A stretch of 41,975 nucleotides of DNA from Planctomycetota bacterium (GTDB taxonomy: Bacteria > Planctomycetota > GCA-002687715 > DRQF01), in contig DRQF01000237.1 in NCBI GenBank assembly GCA_011369445.1, positions 1-41,975 on the forward strand, in the 5' to 3' direction. A program made the position numbers and the translations under genes. The stretch's first letter is position 1. Each line of letters starts with the position of its first letter. Under the pieces are notes generated by a model. It saw nothing but the letters and a program-made list of their open reading frames with translations. It did not search any database and was not told the origin of the DNA. Of this stretch, positions 17,480-26,635 are shown piece after piece.

Positions 17480-18930
17480 AGGTCTTGATGGCGGTCCAGG
17501 ACTATCCACCCGACTTCGTCGGCGGCGTCGAGCGGACGGTCGAGGCACTCTGCGAATCTCTGGTCGGTTTCGGCCACGACGTCATGGTCTTCGCCGGCTC
17601 GGGCGATAGGCCGCGGGAGAAAACCGTGGAGCGGTGCAATCGCTCCGGCGTGAACATCATTCGGGTCAAGCGCTCGTCGACGTACACCAATCCGGTCGAC
17701 GTTCACGACCCCGACGTCGAACTCGAGTTCGACGCGCTTGTTTCTCGGTTCTCTCCCGACGTTCTCCATGTCCATCACTGGTTCCAGACGTCGTCCGATC
17801 TTGTTTGGTTGGCGGCACGGCGGGGCATCCCGGCCGTTGTGAGCCTCCACGATCAGTGGGCGACGTGTCCTCTTTTCTTTCGCATGCCGGAGCCCGAAGG
17901 CGCTTTCTGCCGTGAGCCCGCGGGCGAAGAAGCCTGTCTTCCTTGCCTTAGCCGCCATCGACCGATGGAAGCCGTGGAGTTGCAACACTCCTTCCGCATG
18001 CGCGCCGCGAGCGTGGCCAGTGAGTTGGAACTCGCCCGGGCGATTCTCGTCTCGAGCGCGAGCCATGCCAGGCACCTGGCCCACTTGGGCGCGTGGCCGC
18101 TCACCCTCGCCGAACGAGTCCGCATTCGTCCCATCGGGGCTGCGGACCTTCCAGCGCTCCCCGAGCCTTCGGTGACGGGGGACCTCGTCGTCGCCCACTG
18201 GGGCAATCTCTCCTCGTTGAAGGGGACGGACATACTCGTGAAGGCGCTCTCTCGGGCGGCCACGGGCCGTCAATGGACGGCGAGGATTCTCGGCGGGACG
18301 TCGGATCCGAGTTTTCAGGGCTCCCTGCGGGATGCGGCGGGCGATGCGGTGAGTCTCGATCTTCGTCCGGCGTATCGGGTGGCGGACCTCCCTCGAGAAC
18401 TCGAAGGCGTCCATCTGGCGGCGTTTCCTTCCCTGGCGGAAGAAACCCATTCCATCGTCCTGGACGAGGCCCTCCAGTTGGGGCTTCCCGTCATCGTTTC
18501 CGACCGGGGGGCGTTGCCGGAGCGCATCGGGGGGAGGGGTGTCGTGGTCCCCGCCGGGGATGTGCAGGCCTTGGCGGCGGCTCTCGACTCCATGGCGGAT
18601 GCGGGGGTGCGCGCGAGGCACCGCGCCGCTTCACCGGGCCCGGTTGCCCGCCCGAGAGACTATGCCGAGGCCGTCCTCGAAGTTTATGCCGACGCCGTGC
18701 GTGAGGGGGCGCCGGTCGACCACCTCGGGAGGGATCTGGCTCGGGTGCGCCTCGCTCACCGCAACGCCCGGCTGGGAGAAATCGCAGCTTACCTCGTCCA
18801 GGTCGATGCGGAACGAAGACGTCTCGAGCAAACCCTGGCGGAGCGATCCGTGGCCGACGCGGCACGGGACGAGACGTCCTGCGAGAACGGCGCTACACTG
18901 GACGGATCGTCCGAAAGGGAGCTTGAATGA
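17476..18930 (+). CDS. GT4 family glycosyltransferase
   Basis: 484 residues, GT-B fold. The GTG start at 17476 overlaps the previous stop (GTGA). N-terminal signature: MKVLMAVQDYPPDFVGGVER. The C-terminal donor domain has the EX7E motif, Glu323 to Glu331 in EETHSIVLDE, and the following LPVIVSDRGALPER. Just after the acceptor-side LHDQW lie four cysteines (131, 145, 154, 157; CX13CX8CX2C), possibly a metal site, a pattern repeated in all five GT4 domains of this window. The last 60 residues are charged and probably coiled-coil (RRRLEQTLAERS). It is a retaining transferase using a nucleotide sugar at the cytoplasmic membrane face; the sugar is not predictable. Confidence 0.88.
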   Translation: MKVLMAVQDYPPDFVGGVERTVEALCESLVGFGHDVMVFAGSGDRPREKTVERCNRSGVNIIRVKRSSTYTNPVDVHDPDVELEFDALVSRFSPDVLHVHHWFQTSSDLVWLAARRGIPAVVSLHDQWATCPLFFRMPEPEGAFCREPAGEEACLPCLSRHRPMEAVELQHSFRMRAASVASELELARAILVSSASHARHLAHLGAWPLTLAERVRIRPIGAADLPALPEPSVTGDLVVAHWGNLSSLKGTDILVKALSRAATGRQWTARILGGTSDPSFQGSLRDAAGDAVSLDLRPAYRVADLPRELEGVHLAAFPSLAEETHSIVLDEALQLGLPVIVSDRGALPERIGGRGVVVPAGDVQALAAALDSMADAGVRARHRAASPGPVARPRDYAEAVLEVYADAVREGAPVDHLGRDLARVRLAHRNARLGEIAAYLVQVDAERRRLEQTLAERSVADAARDETSCENGATLDGSSERELE

Positions 18931-19784
18931 CCGACCCCTATAGCGTCTCCGTAATCACGCGTACCTGCAACCGCCCCCGGATGTTGGCTCGCGCCATCGA
19001 GTCCGTCGCCGCTCAGACTTGGGAGCAAAAGCAACTCGTCGTCGTCAACGATGGAGGAGAGAGCGTCGAAGACATCGTGGCGCCCTATCGCGACCGAATG
19101 GATGTCGTTCTGCTGGAGTTCTCGCCGGAGGAAAAGCCCGGACGCTGCTTGGCCCAGGTGCGCGGCATCGAGGCCGCGTCCGGCAGCTGGATCGCCTATC
19201 TGGACGATGACGACTTCTGGTTTCCCGATCATCTGCAGACTCTCATGGAGGCGGCGAAGGAGACGGGGGCCAAGGTTCTCTACACGGATGCGAACAAGGC
19301 GATCGAGGAGCCCGACGAGAACGGCAACTACGTCGTTACGAGGGTCGAACCCGGGCCCTCAGAGGATTTCTCCCGCGCTGGTTTCTACCTGGGCTGCTAC
19401 ATCCATCTGTCCACATTCTGTCACCACCGAACCGTCTTCGACGAGCACGGAGGATTTGATCCCGAGCTCCCAGTCCTCGAGGATCTCGACCTCTTCTACC
19501 GCTATGCGTTCGACTACGTCTTTCACCACATCAAGAAGGTCACGGCGCAGTTCAGTGTTCGGACCGACTACACGAACGCCATCACCTCGATGCGGCGCGA
19601 GTTCGTGGAGACGAACGAGATGCTGGCGAAGCGCTACCTCCACATGGCCGTCGGCGACATGATGGTGATGCTCGTTCGCGGCCGGGATCAGATCAATGGC
19701 CTCTACAACATGGTGACTGCTCTCTCCTCCCGCGTCGAGGAGTTGGAGCGGCGGATCGCCGACCTGGAGAAGAACGAGTCATGA
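18927..19784 (+). CDS. GT2 family glycosyltransferase with C-terminal coiled coil
   Basis: 285 residues starting in an ATGA overlap with the previous gene. GT-A fold: YSVSVITRTCNRPRML at the nucleotide-binding end, VVVNDGGESVEDIV, and the metal-binding acidic run YLDDDDFWFP (Asp93-Asp96). This is followed by FDPELPVLEDLDLFYRYA, which supplies the ED pair expected for the general base. The last 28 residues (NMVTALSSRVEELERRIADLEK) form a short leucine-zipper-like coiled coil, which could mediate dimerisation or docking to the coiled-coil partner enzymes nearby. An inverting transferase; substrate unknown. Confidence 0.87.
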   Translation: MTDPYSVSVITRTCNRPRMLARAIESVAAQTWEQKQLVVVNDGGESVEDIVAPYRDRMDVVLLEFSPEEKPGRCLAQVRGIEAASGSWIAYLDDDDFWFPDHLQTLMEAAKETGAKVLYTDANKAIEEPDENGNYVVTRVEPGPSEDFSRAGFYLGCYIHLSTFCHHRTVFDEHGGFDPELPVLEDLDLFYRYAFDYVFHHIKKVTAQFSVRTDYTNAITSMRREFVETNEMLAKRYLHMAVGDMMVMLVRGRDQINGLYNMVTALSSRVEELERRIADLEKNES

Positions 19785-20557
19785 GCGAATTCTATCGCCG
19801 TTGGGAGCCGCTCTTCGATCCGCGCGACCTCGCGAATGGCGCGCTTCTCGTCCTCGCTCCCCACCCGGACGATGAAGTGATCGGTTGCGGAGGACTCATT
19901 CTCGCCCACCGCGTGAAGGAACAGCCGGTGACGGTGGCCGTCGCCACCGACGGACGGCTCGGCATCACGGGGGGGGCGGGCGACGACGACTATGTGAAGC
20001 TGCGGACCGACGAGCACCTGGAGGCGGGGCGAGTCCTCGGTGGAACGGAATCCCTCTTTCTGGGCTTTCCCGACGGCGGTTTGGCGGAGGCTTTGTCGAC
20101 GGGAGCTCTCACGTCGGCGCTTGTCGAACTTCTGGATTCCCGGGCGTGGCGCACGGTGGTTTTTTCGTCTCCGTTCGAGCTGCATCCCGACCATCGGGCC
20201 CTCGGGCTGGCGACCCTGGAGGCCTTGAAGACGGCGCGCGTTCCGCAGACGATTCTCGCCATGGAGATCGGTTCGTTCATGCCGGCGAATCTTCTCATCG
20301 ACGTGACGCCCTACGCCGAGGACAAGGACCGAGCGATGATGTGTTACGCCAGCCAGCTCGAGCACCACGACATCCTCGGGAAGCTGCGAGGTGTTGACGT
20401 GGCTCGATCGGCGAACGTGCCGGATCGGGCCGTAAAGCGGTGCGAAGCGTATCTGCGCATACGACCGGAGCGCATTCCCGACTACGTGTCGCAGTCCGGC
20501 GCGCTTCTTCGGCTCGTGGACGAGATGATGCCGCCAGTCCCCTGGGAGAATTCATGA
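19781..20557 (+). CDS. PIG-L/LmbE family N-acetyl sugar deacetylase (second copy)
   Basis: 258 residues, start in an ATGA overlap. Both zinc-site motifs are complete: APHPDDE (His28, Asp30, Asp31) and HPDH (His135, Asp137, His138). ATDGRLGITGG contains the aspartate-glycine turn common in this family. It differs clearly from the copy at 16715-17479, lacking that protein's insertion after the first motif, so the two probably act on different sugars or steps. It lies between two GT2 genes. As with other family members, the likely substrate is an N-acetylhexosamine of a lipid-linked glycan; this is inference from family and context. Confidence 0.88.
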   Translation: MSEFYRRWEPLFDPRDLANGALLVLAPHPDDEVIGCGGLILAHRVKEQPVTVAVATDGRLGITGGAGDDDYVKLRTDEHLEAGRVLGGTESLFLGFPDGGLAEALSTGALTSALVELLDSRAWRTVVFSSPFELHPDHRALGLATLEALKTARVPQTILAMEIGSFMPANLLIDVTPYAEDKDRAMMCYASQLEHHDILGKLRGVDVARSANVPDRAVKRCEAYLRIRPERIPDYVSQSGALLRLVDEMMPPVPWENS

Positions 20558-21543
20558 TGGAGGTCGGCTCCGCCGAAATGGCCCCGGGCTTCGCCGAGTC
20601 CTGCCGCCGGGAGTATCTGAATCAGAACCCTCGGGATGGTCGCCCCACCGTGAGCGCCGTCATGACGTCGTTCAACAAACGGGACGACGTGGCCAAGAAC
20701 CTCGACGCCCTGCGTCGGCAGACGGTTCGCTTCGACGAGATCATCGTCGTGGACAACCACTCGTCGGACGGGACGCAGGCCATGATCCGCGAGAGATACC
20801 CTGAGGTCACCTTCATCGAGATGCATCATTCAGGCTATGGCGCCTGCGAGACGTTCAACATCGGCTTCGGCACGGCTTCCGGCGACTACGTCGCCATCCT
20901 CGACGACGACGTCGTCCTGCCCCCCGAATGGGTGGAACGCATGCTCGAGAAATTCGCCTCCGAGCCGGAAACGACGGGCGTCATATCCAGCCGTGTGCGC
21001 GAGCCGGAGATGCCCGATTGGTATTGGAACGATCCCAGTGTCGCGACGGAGCGGTACATGTCCACGTTTCGGGGCTGCGCGAGCTTGGCGCGCCGCGATG
21101 TCCTGGAAAGGGCGGGATACTATGACGATCGTTTCTTCATCTACGGCAACGAGCGAGACCTCTCCTGCCGAATCCTCAACGAGGGCTTCCGGATCCTGCA
21201 ATATCCCGATGTGATCGTGGACCACGGGACACCGTTCGGGATGAAGAAGAGCCCGAGGAGCCTCTACTACCATGTGCGGAACCTCTGGCTCTACCTCTTC
21301 AAGAACGTCTCCTGGTGGAACATTCTCAAGCTGTTCGCGGGGGTGTTCCTGAAGCCCTTCAGCAGGAAGAAGGCCACGACGGACGCCGTGGGAACGATCG
21401 GGTTTTTCGGCACGGTCCGAGGGACAAAGCGAGGGCTTTGGATCTGCGTCAAGGCGACGTGCGCCGCGTTTTGGAACCTCCCCTATTGCCTAAAACGCCG
21501 GCGGGTCTGCAGGCATCCCGACTTCCGTCTTCCGCTGCAATGA
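20554..21543 (+). CDS. GT2 family glycosyltransferase
   Basis: 329 residues. Start ATG 20554 overlaps the preceding stop in ATGATG; a second ATG follows immediately and either could be used. Motifs: PTVSAVMTSFNKRDDV, IIVVDNHSSDGT, a metal-binding DDD at residues 117-119 (AILDDDVVLPPEW) and FFIYGNERDLSCRILNEGF on the acceptor side. The C-terminal 80 residues (SPRSLYYHVRNLWLYLFKN, then WWNILKLFAGVFLKPF) are amphipathic to hydrophobic and probably attach the enzyme to the membrane, as in GT2 enzymes that extend lipid-linked glycans. The sugar specificity is not visible. Confidence 0.87.
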   Translation: MMEVGSAEMAPGFAESCRREYLNQNPRDGRPTVSAVMTSFNKRDDVAKNLDALRRQTVRFDEIIVVDNHSSDGTQAMIRERYPEVTFIEMHHSGYGACETFNIGFGTASGDYVAILDDDVVLPPEWVERMLEKFASEPETTGVISSRVREPEMPDWYWNDPSVATERYMSTFRGCASLARRDVLERAGYYDDRFFIYGNERDLSCRILNEGFRILQYPDVIVDHGTPFGMKKSPRSLYYHVRNLWLYLFKNVSWWNILKLFAGVFLKPFSRKKATTDAVGTIGFFGTVRGTKRGLWICVKATCAAFWNLPYCLKRRRVCRHPDFRLPLQ

Positions 21544-22487
21544 GCGGCCGACCCGCGGAGATCCGCCCCATCCGGACACTCGCTCTCGTCGAGGTCAACT
21601 GGAACGGTGGCGACCTCACGCGCCGCTCCCTTGCCTCCGTGGCGTCGGGGAGATGCCGCCCCGACGCGATCTATCTGGTGGACAACGGGTCCGTGGACGA
21701 TTCTCTCGAGGGCGTCGAGAAAGCGGCGGATGGGATCCCTGTGCGCATCTTTCGCAACGATGCGAATCTCGGCTTCGCCAAGGCGGTGAATCGGGGGATT
21801 CGCGCGGCCTTGGCGGATGGCGCCGATGCGGTGTTCCTGTTGAACAATGATGCCCTGCTGAACGAGGACACCCTGGCCGTGCTCCTGGAGGCCGTCCCTC
21901 GGCATCCGCGCGGGGGGCTCTTCGCGCCGAAGATCCTCTCTCCGGAGGGCCGCCTTTGGTGTGCGGGCATGGACGTGGGGCTCCACCCCAACCTGCAGAA
22001 GCTTCGTGGACTCGGTCGTCCCGACGCGGGACAGTTCGATCGGGAGGAACCCGTGGACGCGCTGACCGGGTGCGGGCTGCTGATACGCAGGGAGGTCTTC
22101 GAGGAGGTTGGCGACTTCGACGAGGACTTTTTCGTCTACGTCGAGGACCTGGATTTCTGCCTCCGGGCGCGTTCCGCGGGTTTCCTTTGCGTTCACGTGC
22201 CCGGATCCTGCATGATACACGCCGCGAGCTCGTCCACGGGGGGCGGTTACGGAGCCTGGCGCAAGCATATGCTGGCTTACAACCTGGTCACACTCTTGAA
22301 GAAGCGGGGGACGCCGTCCCTTTGGGGGGCGTTCGTCCTCGTGGAGTTGGCGGGCTGGCCTCTCCTATTGGTCTCGAGTTTCTTCCGGGGGCGCACGCAG
22401 GCCGTGCTGGCCAAGGGGCGCGGCATGTGGAGGGCTTTTCTTGGCGGCGAACCCGATCCGCCGCCGATGGGGGAGGCGGGCGGATGA
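21540..22487 (+). CDS. GT2 family glycosyltransferase (rhamnosyltransferase-like)
   Basis: 315 residues from ATG 21540 in an ATGA overlap. Motifs: LALVEVNWNGGDLT, LVDNGSVDDS, NLGFAKAVNRGI and FLLNNDALLN, with NND at residues 102-104 in place of DxD, which is normal for WbbL-type rhamnosyltransferases. FFVYVEDLDFCLRARSAG follows. It is close in plan to the GT2 at 10570-11505. A hydrophobic stretch near residues 268-290 (WGAFVLVELAGWPLLLVSSF) is probably a membrane helix or a re-entrant segment. It likely adds one sugar to a lipid-linked intermediate; donor uncertain. Confidence 0.87.
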   Translation: MSGRPAEIRPIRTLALVEVNWNGGDLTRRSLASVASGRCRPDAIYLVDNGSVDDSLEGVEKAADGIPVRIFRNDANLGFAKAVNRGIRAALADGADAVFLLNNDALLNEDTLAVLLEAVPRHPRGGLFAPKILSPEGRLWCAGMDVGLHPNLQKLRGLGRPDAGQFDREEPVDALTGCGLLIRREVFEEVGDFDEDFFVYVEDLDFCLRARSAGFLCVHVPGSCMIHAASSSTGGGYGAWRKHMLAYNLVTLLKKRGTPSLWGAFVLVELAGWPLLLVSSFFRGRTQAVLAKGRGMWRAFLGGEPDPPPMGEAGG

Positions 22488-23902
22488 AGATCCTCGTTGT
22501 CGCCCATCGCTTTCCACCCAAGCACCAGACCGGTGCGGAGCTCTATTCGTGGCGGTTGGCGCGTCGTCTCCGGAAGGAGGGACACGAGATCGTCGTCTTC
22601 GCCGCGGACGACGACTTGATGCGCCGAAACTATTCTGTCCGCACGTCGGATGTGGACGGACTGCCGGTCATCGAGGTGCAGAACCATCGACTTCATCGCA
22701 GTTTCGAAGAGACCTACATCGATCCCCGGATGGAAGCTGCCTTCGTCGACGTGCTTCGCAACGTTCGTCCGGATCTCGTCCACTTTCAGCACTTGTTGCA
22801 CCACAGCGTGCGCTATCCGCGGATTGCTCGGGAGGCGGGTATTCCGAGCGTTCTCACTCTCCACGAGTATTGGCTGCTGTGCGGTCGCAACGGACAGATG
22901 CAGCAGGGAGACGGTTCCAACTGCGAGAGGCCTTCCCTCGACACCTGCGCTCGTTGTCTCTGCACCTTCATGTGGGCTCGTCAGAAGATCGATCTGTGGA
23001 TGTTGCGCGGGTTGGCGTCCGTGGCGAAGCTGACCGGCGTCGATCTCAAGGCTCAGGCGCGCAAGCTGCGACTGCGTCGCCTGGTGAACACGGATCCCCA
23101 AAGCCTCTCCGAAGAGGAGATCGAGTTCATGCGGGGCCAACTCCTTCTCCGCGAGGCTTCGGTTCGCGACATGTTCGAGATGGTGGACGCGGTGATTGCT
23201 CCGTCGCCTTCACTCCGTGCTCGTTTCCTCGAGTTCGGTCTCGACGAGGAGTCCGTGATTCTCCATGACTACGGGACCGACCTGAAACCCTTCCGCAACC
23301 TGACTCGTGTCCCTCGAGGCGAGAAGCTCCGCGTCGGGTTCATGGGGTCGGTCCAACCCGTCAAGGGGGTGCATCTGCTCGTCCAGGCCATGGCGGATCT
23401 GGAAGGTCTGCCCATCGAGGCGACGATTCACGGAGACCTCTCATCAAAGCCGGAATACGTGAGGGCGCTCAGGAAACAGTTGACACCGTCGGTGAATCTC
23501 GCCGGCAAGATTCCCTCTACCGCCGTACCGCGCTTTTTGTCCGAACTCGACGTCCTCGTGGTTCCATCGACTTGGTGGGAGAACTCTCCGCTCGTGATCC
23601 ACGAGGCGTTCGCCGCTGGGGTGCCCGTCGTTTGCTCCGGCATGGGGGGCATGGCGGATCTTGTGAAGGACGGCGTGAGCGGCCTCCACTTCGAGACTGG
23701 GAATGCAGATGATCTTGCCGCCCAGTTGCGTCGCCTGGTCGAGGAACCGGGCCTTCTTGAGAGGCTCGTCGCTGGCATCCCCGAGATCGAGGACATCCGC
23801 AGGGACGCCCGCTTCCACTCGAAGCTCTTCGAGGCCGTCCTGCTTCACCACGAGGAATTGGCGGCCGAGAATGATATCGAGGATCTCGCCCTCGACTTCT
23901 AA
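22484..23902 (+). CDS. GT4 family glycosyltransferase
   Basis: 472 residues, the last gene of the eight-gene operon, start in an ATGA overlap. N-terminus MKILVVAHRFPPKHQTGAEL; donor domain with the EX7E motif in ENSPLVIHE and VKGVHLLVQAM. Four cysteines (133, 147, 155, 158; CX13CX7CX2C) follow LHEYW. The protein is a clear paralogue of the C-terminal half of the fusion at 26686-30432. They share SFEETY-DPRME, the same cysteine spacing and a 70-residue helical insertion before the second Rossmann domain. It ends 3 bases before the end of a convergent radical SAM gene. A retaining glycosyltransferase of unknown substrate. Confidence 0.88.
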   Translation: MKILVVAHRFPPKHQTGAELYSWRLARRLRKEGHEIVVFAADDDLMRRNYSVRTSDVDGLPVIEVQNHRLHRSFEETYIDPRMEAAFVDVLRNVRPDLVHFQHLLHHSVRYPRIAREAGIPSVLTLHEYWLLCGRNGQMQQGDGSNCERPSLDTCARCLCTFMWARQKIDLWMLRGLASVAKLTGVDLKAQARKLRLRRLVNTDPQSLSEEEIEFMRGQLLLREASVRDMFEMVDAVIAPSPSLRARFLEFGLDEESVILHDYGTDLKPFRNLTRVPRGEKLRVGFMGSVQPVKGVHLLVQAMADLEGLPIEATIHGDLSSKPEYVRALRKQLTPSVNLAGKIPSTAVPRFLSELDVLVVPSTWWENSPLVIHEAFAAGVPVVCSGMGGMADLVKDGVSGLHFETGNADDLAAQLRRLVEEPGLLERLVAGIPEIEDIRRDARFHSKLFEAVLLHHEELAAENDIEDLALDF

Positions 23903-23905
23903 CTT

Positions 23906-25528
23906 CTAGAGTGCTGCCGCCCGCTCGGCGGGGCTCTTCGCGGATTTCCTTCTCTTGGCGATTTGGCGCTCGCTAGGCCCACCGGGCAAGACGGAGTTCG
24001 CGGCCGCGAGGGAGACCTCCCATTCGAACTCGCGGGTGATGGGAATCTGGACCCGGAGGAGCTTCAAGAGCAAAGCCTCGATGGGCAGGGCAGAGATGCC
24101 ACGGCGCACACGGGCGCGGGCGATCGCGGCCAGGCCTCGAACGATAGGGCTCGTTCCTGGGTTGAAACCCAGGTAGTAGCCGAGGGGTAGGAAAAGCCCC
24201 AGCCACCGGAGGATGTCCCTCTCCAGGTTCTCCTCGATCCAAAACATGGTCTGTCGATGGTAGCCGAGCGCAATCGCGTTGAGGCTCTCGACGTCCTCGG
24301 GAATGCGGCCGTCGTGCTCTCGCTCATCCATGCTCCACACCTGATGCCCGAGGCGCGTCGAGGGGGAGGGGACGAAGCGGTAGAAGTGGAATCGGACGAG
24401 TGCCCCCAGTCGTTGGAGTTCGTCGATCATCGCGAGGCTCTGCTTCAGGGTCGCGCGCGATTCGCCGGGGAAACCCAGAACGAAGTTCACTCGTGCGGCG
24501 ATCCCGTGCCTCACGATGGCTGCGACGGACCTGCGGATCTCATCGAGTCCGCATTCCTTGAAGATCGATTCGAGCTGGGACTCGGAAGCGGTTTCCGCCC
24601 CCAACTCCAGCTCGGCGCATCCCGCTGCCGCAATCAGACGCCAGTCGTCCTCCGTGAGGGTCGCCGCGGCGGCGGCTCGAATGTCCGCGATCCAGCGGAT
24701 CGGGAGTCCGCGCTCCACGATCCCCCGGCAGATCGCGAGGGCTCTGTCCACGTCGCCGAAGAAGTCGACGTCCCAGATCTTTACGATGCGCACTCCGAAC
24801 CTGCGGGCGAACACTTCAAGATCATCGAGGACGCGTTCCGGCGAGTAGCCCGTCCAACTGGCGGGATAAAGCCGGGTGACTCCGCAGAATCGGCAGCGCC
24901 CCGGGCATCCTCGGCTCGTGTAGTAGGAGAGACAGCCGTCGGGGGTGACGTAATCCGAAATGGGAAAACGGCTCCAGTCGACGCGGGGCGTGGCATCGAT
25001 GTCCTCGAGGCGTCGCCTGGGGTTCCGTACGACGGGACGGTCGGGGAGGCACCCGTTGAGCCCGGGGACACCGGTGACGTCCCCGTCCTGGAGGCGAAGA
25101 CGCTCCGCCAGGGCTACGATCGAGGTGTCCGCGGCGCCCTGTACGACGAAGTCGACCTCCGGAACGGCCAGGCAGGCGTCGGGGAAGCTGGAGGGGAACC
25201 AACCTCCCCACACGGCGGGAACGGCGGAATGATGATCCTCGAGCAGACGGAAGATCTCCAGGGCCCGAATCACCTGATCGCCGGGCCGGGACGAGACGCC
25301 TACGAAAAGCGCGTCCCTCGCCTCGTCGATGAGGCCTGCGATGGCGGTGGGGTCTCCTCGCTCATCGACGATGCGGACCGCGTAGCCCGCCTCGGAGAGC
25401 GCCGTCCCCAGGACCATGATCTCGTAGGGAAGCCACAGAGGATAGATCTCCTCTTGGAATCGGGGAAAGATGAGAATGATCTTGCCGAGGGGGTCGCGCC
25501 CCCGCGTGGGTTCGAGGAGAAAATTCAT
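23906..25528 (-). CDS. B12-binding-type radical SAM enzyme
   Basis: 540 residues. The N-terminal 140 residues form a cobalamin-binding-like Rossmann domain (IILIFPRFQEEIYP, GYAVRIVDERGD, VWGGWFPSSFPD) without the DxHxxG motif; many members of this class bind cobalamin base-off without it. The radical SAM core has the intact cluster motif SRGCPGRCRFC (Cys208, Cys212, Cys215), ELGAETASESQLE and FVLGFPGESRATL. The last 130 residues are helical and basic, of unknown role. Related enzymes methylate, ring-contract or otherwise rearrange carbon centres. Substrate unknown, but its place between glycosyltransferase operons points to sugar or isoprenoid modification. The start overlaps the stop of the upstream SPASM gene by 4 bases, so the two are translationally coupled. 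Confidence 0.87.
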   Translation of the reverse strand: MNFLLEPTRGRDPLGKIILIFPRFQEEIYPLWLPYEIMVLGTALSEAGYAVRIVDERGDPTAIAGLIDEARDALFVGVSSRPGDQVIRALEIFRLLEDHHSAVPAVWGGWFPSSFPDACLAVPEVDFVVQGAADTSIVALAERLRLQDGDVTGVPGLNGCLPDRPVVRNPRRRLEDIDATPRVDWSRFPISDYVTPDGCLSYYTSRGCPGRCRFCGVTRLYPASWTGYSPERVLDDLEVFARRFGVRIVKIWDVDFFGDVDRALAICRGIVERGLPIRWIADIRAAAAATLTEDDWRLIAAAGCAELELGAETASESQLESIFKECGLDEIRRSVAAIVRHGIAARVNFVLGFPGESRATLKQSLAMIDELQRLGALVRFHFYRFVPSPSTRLGHQVWSMDEREHDGRIPEDVESLNAIALGYHRQTMFWIEENLERDILRWLGLFLPLGYYLGFNPGTSPIVRGLAAIARARVRRGISALPIEALLLKLLRVQIPITREFEWEVSLAAANSVLPGGPSERQIAKRRKSAKSPAERAAAL

Positions 25529-26436
25529 GGCATGTGATCCGGGCAGTCACGGCAGAGAGGAATTTCACCGGAACGGCCGGCCTCGTGCAGGGCGCGGAGA
25601 CGGGTCAGCCGTTCTCCCTTCCAGATCTCCTCGATGGATTCCTCCTTGGCGTTCCCGACCTCGAGTGCGCAAGCGTGGTCATAGCAGCAAGGAGTCACCC
25701 GTCCGTCGTAGTAGACCTGGATGGTCTTGTAGAGCATGCGGCAGGGCGGGCGGGAGGCGAGGTCCTCACCGCCCTTCGCCCCCTCGCGACCCGAGATGCG
25801 AAGATCGCCCGCCCACGTCACGGGGGAACACACGAAAATCTCGTCGGAGTCGCGGAGGCGAGGCTCCCAAAACTCTCGGAACGTCGACATCGTCGCCTGG
25901 ACTTCGGGCGTCCCCACGACGCTGAGAACGAGGATGGGGAACTCGGCCTGGCGCTCCTTTCGCAGCCGCAGCAGGGTCAAGATGTTTCGGACGACCTCCT
26001 CATAGGATGCATTCGGGCGGACGCTCTCATAGACCTCGGCGTCGGCGCCGTCGAGACTCACCGTGAGGATTGTCGTGGAAGCGTCGATGATGGCGTGGCA
26101 GTTTTTCTCATCCAGATAGGTGGCGTTCGTGATGAGGTCGGTGCAGCGGACGCCTGCCTCGTTCAGGAAGGCCAGCATTTCCGGGAATCGCGGGTGGAGG
26201 AAGGGCTCGCCGAACCCCTGGGGATAGAACACCGACTCCCGCCCCGAGGCCTGTCGGGCGATGTCCGCGAAAAGATCGAAATCGACGAAGCCATAACCCC
26301 GGTTCGAGTTCTCGCGCGGACAGATGGGGCACCGCAAGTTGCACAGATTCGTACTTTCCACGGTGATCCGGAAAGGGAAATCCCCCGGGTCCCGGCTGCT
26401 GAACATGTGGGCCAAGAAAAGCTCGTAGGGTCTCAC
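25525..26436 (-). CDS. Radical SAM enzyme with SPASM domain (paralogue)
   Basis: 303 residues from a GTG start with an excellent upstream AGGGAGGA. The cluster motif CNLRCPIC uses Cys32, Cys36 and Cys39, the same numbers as the paralogue at 9505-10437. The SPASM domain is complete: PPCRM, PCCYDHAC, GNAKEESIEEIWKGE and a final CRDC. The two proteins diverge most in the middle third (about residues 170-245), where substrate contacts are expected, so they probably act on related but different substrates. It is the first gene of a two-gene unit with the B12-type radical SAM enzyme. It is divergent from the double-GT4 gene across a shared 249-base region. BtrN-like oxidation or epimerisation of an amino sugar is one possibility; a peptide substrate is not excluded. 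Confidence 0.88.
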   Translation of the reverse strand: MRPYELFLAHMFSSRDPGDFPFRITVESTNLCNLRCPICPRENSNRGYGFVDFDLFADIARQASGRESVFYPQGFGEPFLHPRFPEMLAFLNEAGVRCTDLITNATYLDEKNCHAIIDASTTILTVSLDGADAEVYESVRPNASYEEVVRNILTLLRLRKERQAEFPILVLSVVGTPEVQATMSTFREFWEPRLRDSDEIFVCSPVTWAGDLRISGREGAKGGEDLASRPPCRMLYKTIQVYYDGRVTPCCYDHACALEVGNAKEESIEEIWKGERLTRLRALHEAGRSGEIPLCRDCPDHMP

Positions 26437-26635
26437 GCTGTGAATTCCTCCCTGTGAGGAGATGAGTGGCGAGTGTGCCTTCGAGGCATCGATTCGCCGG
26501 GAGCCTGAACCGAAATCTTAGCAGAATCTGCATCATGGGTGGAACATCAAAATGGCCGTTCCCCCGCTTCCTGCCTCCCGTCGCCGAAAAACTGGGTTAG
26601 ATTGACGTCTCGACCCCCGTCGGGGCGGACCTCGA

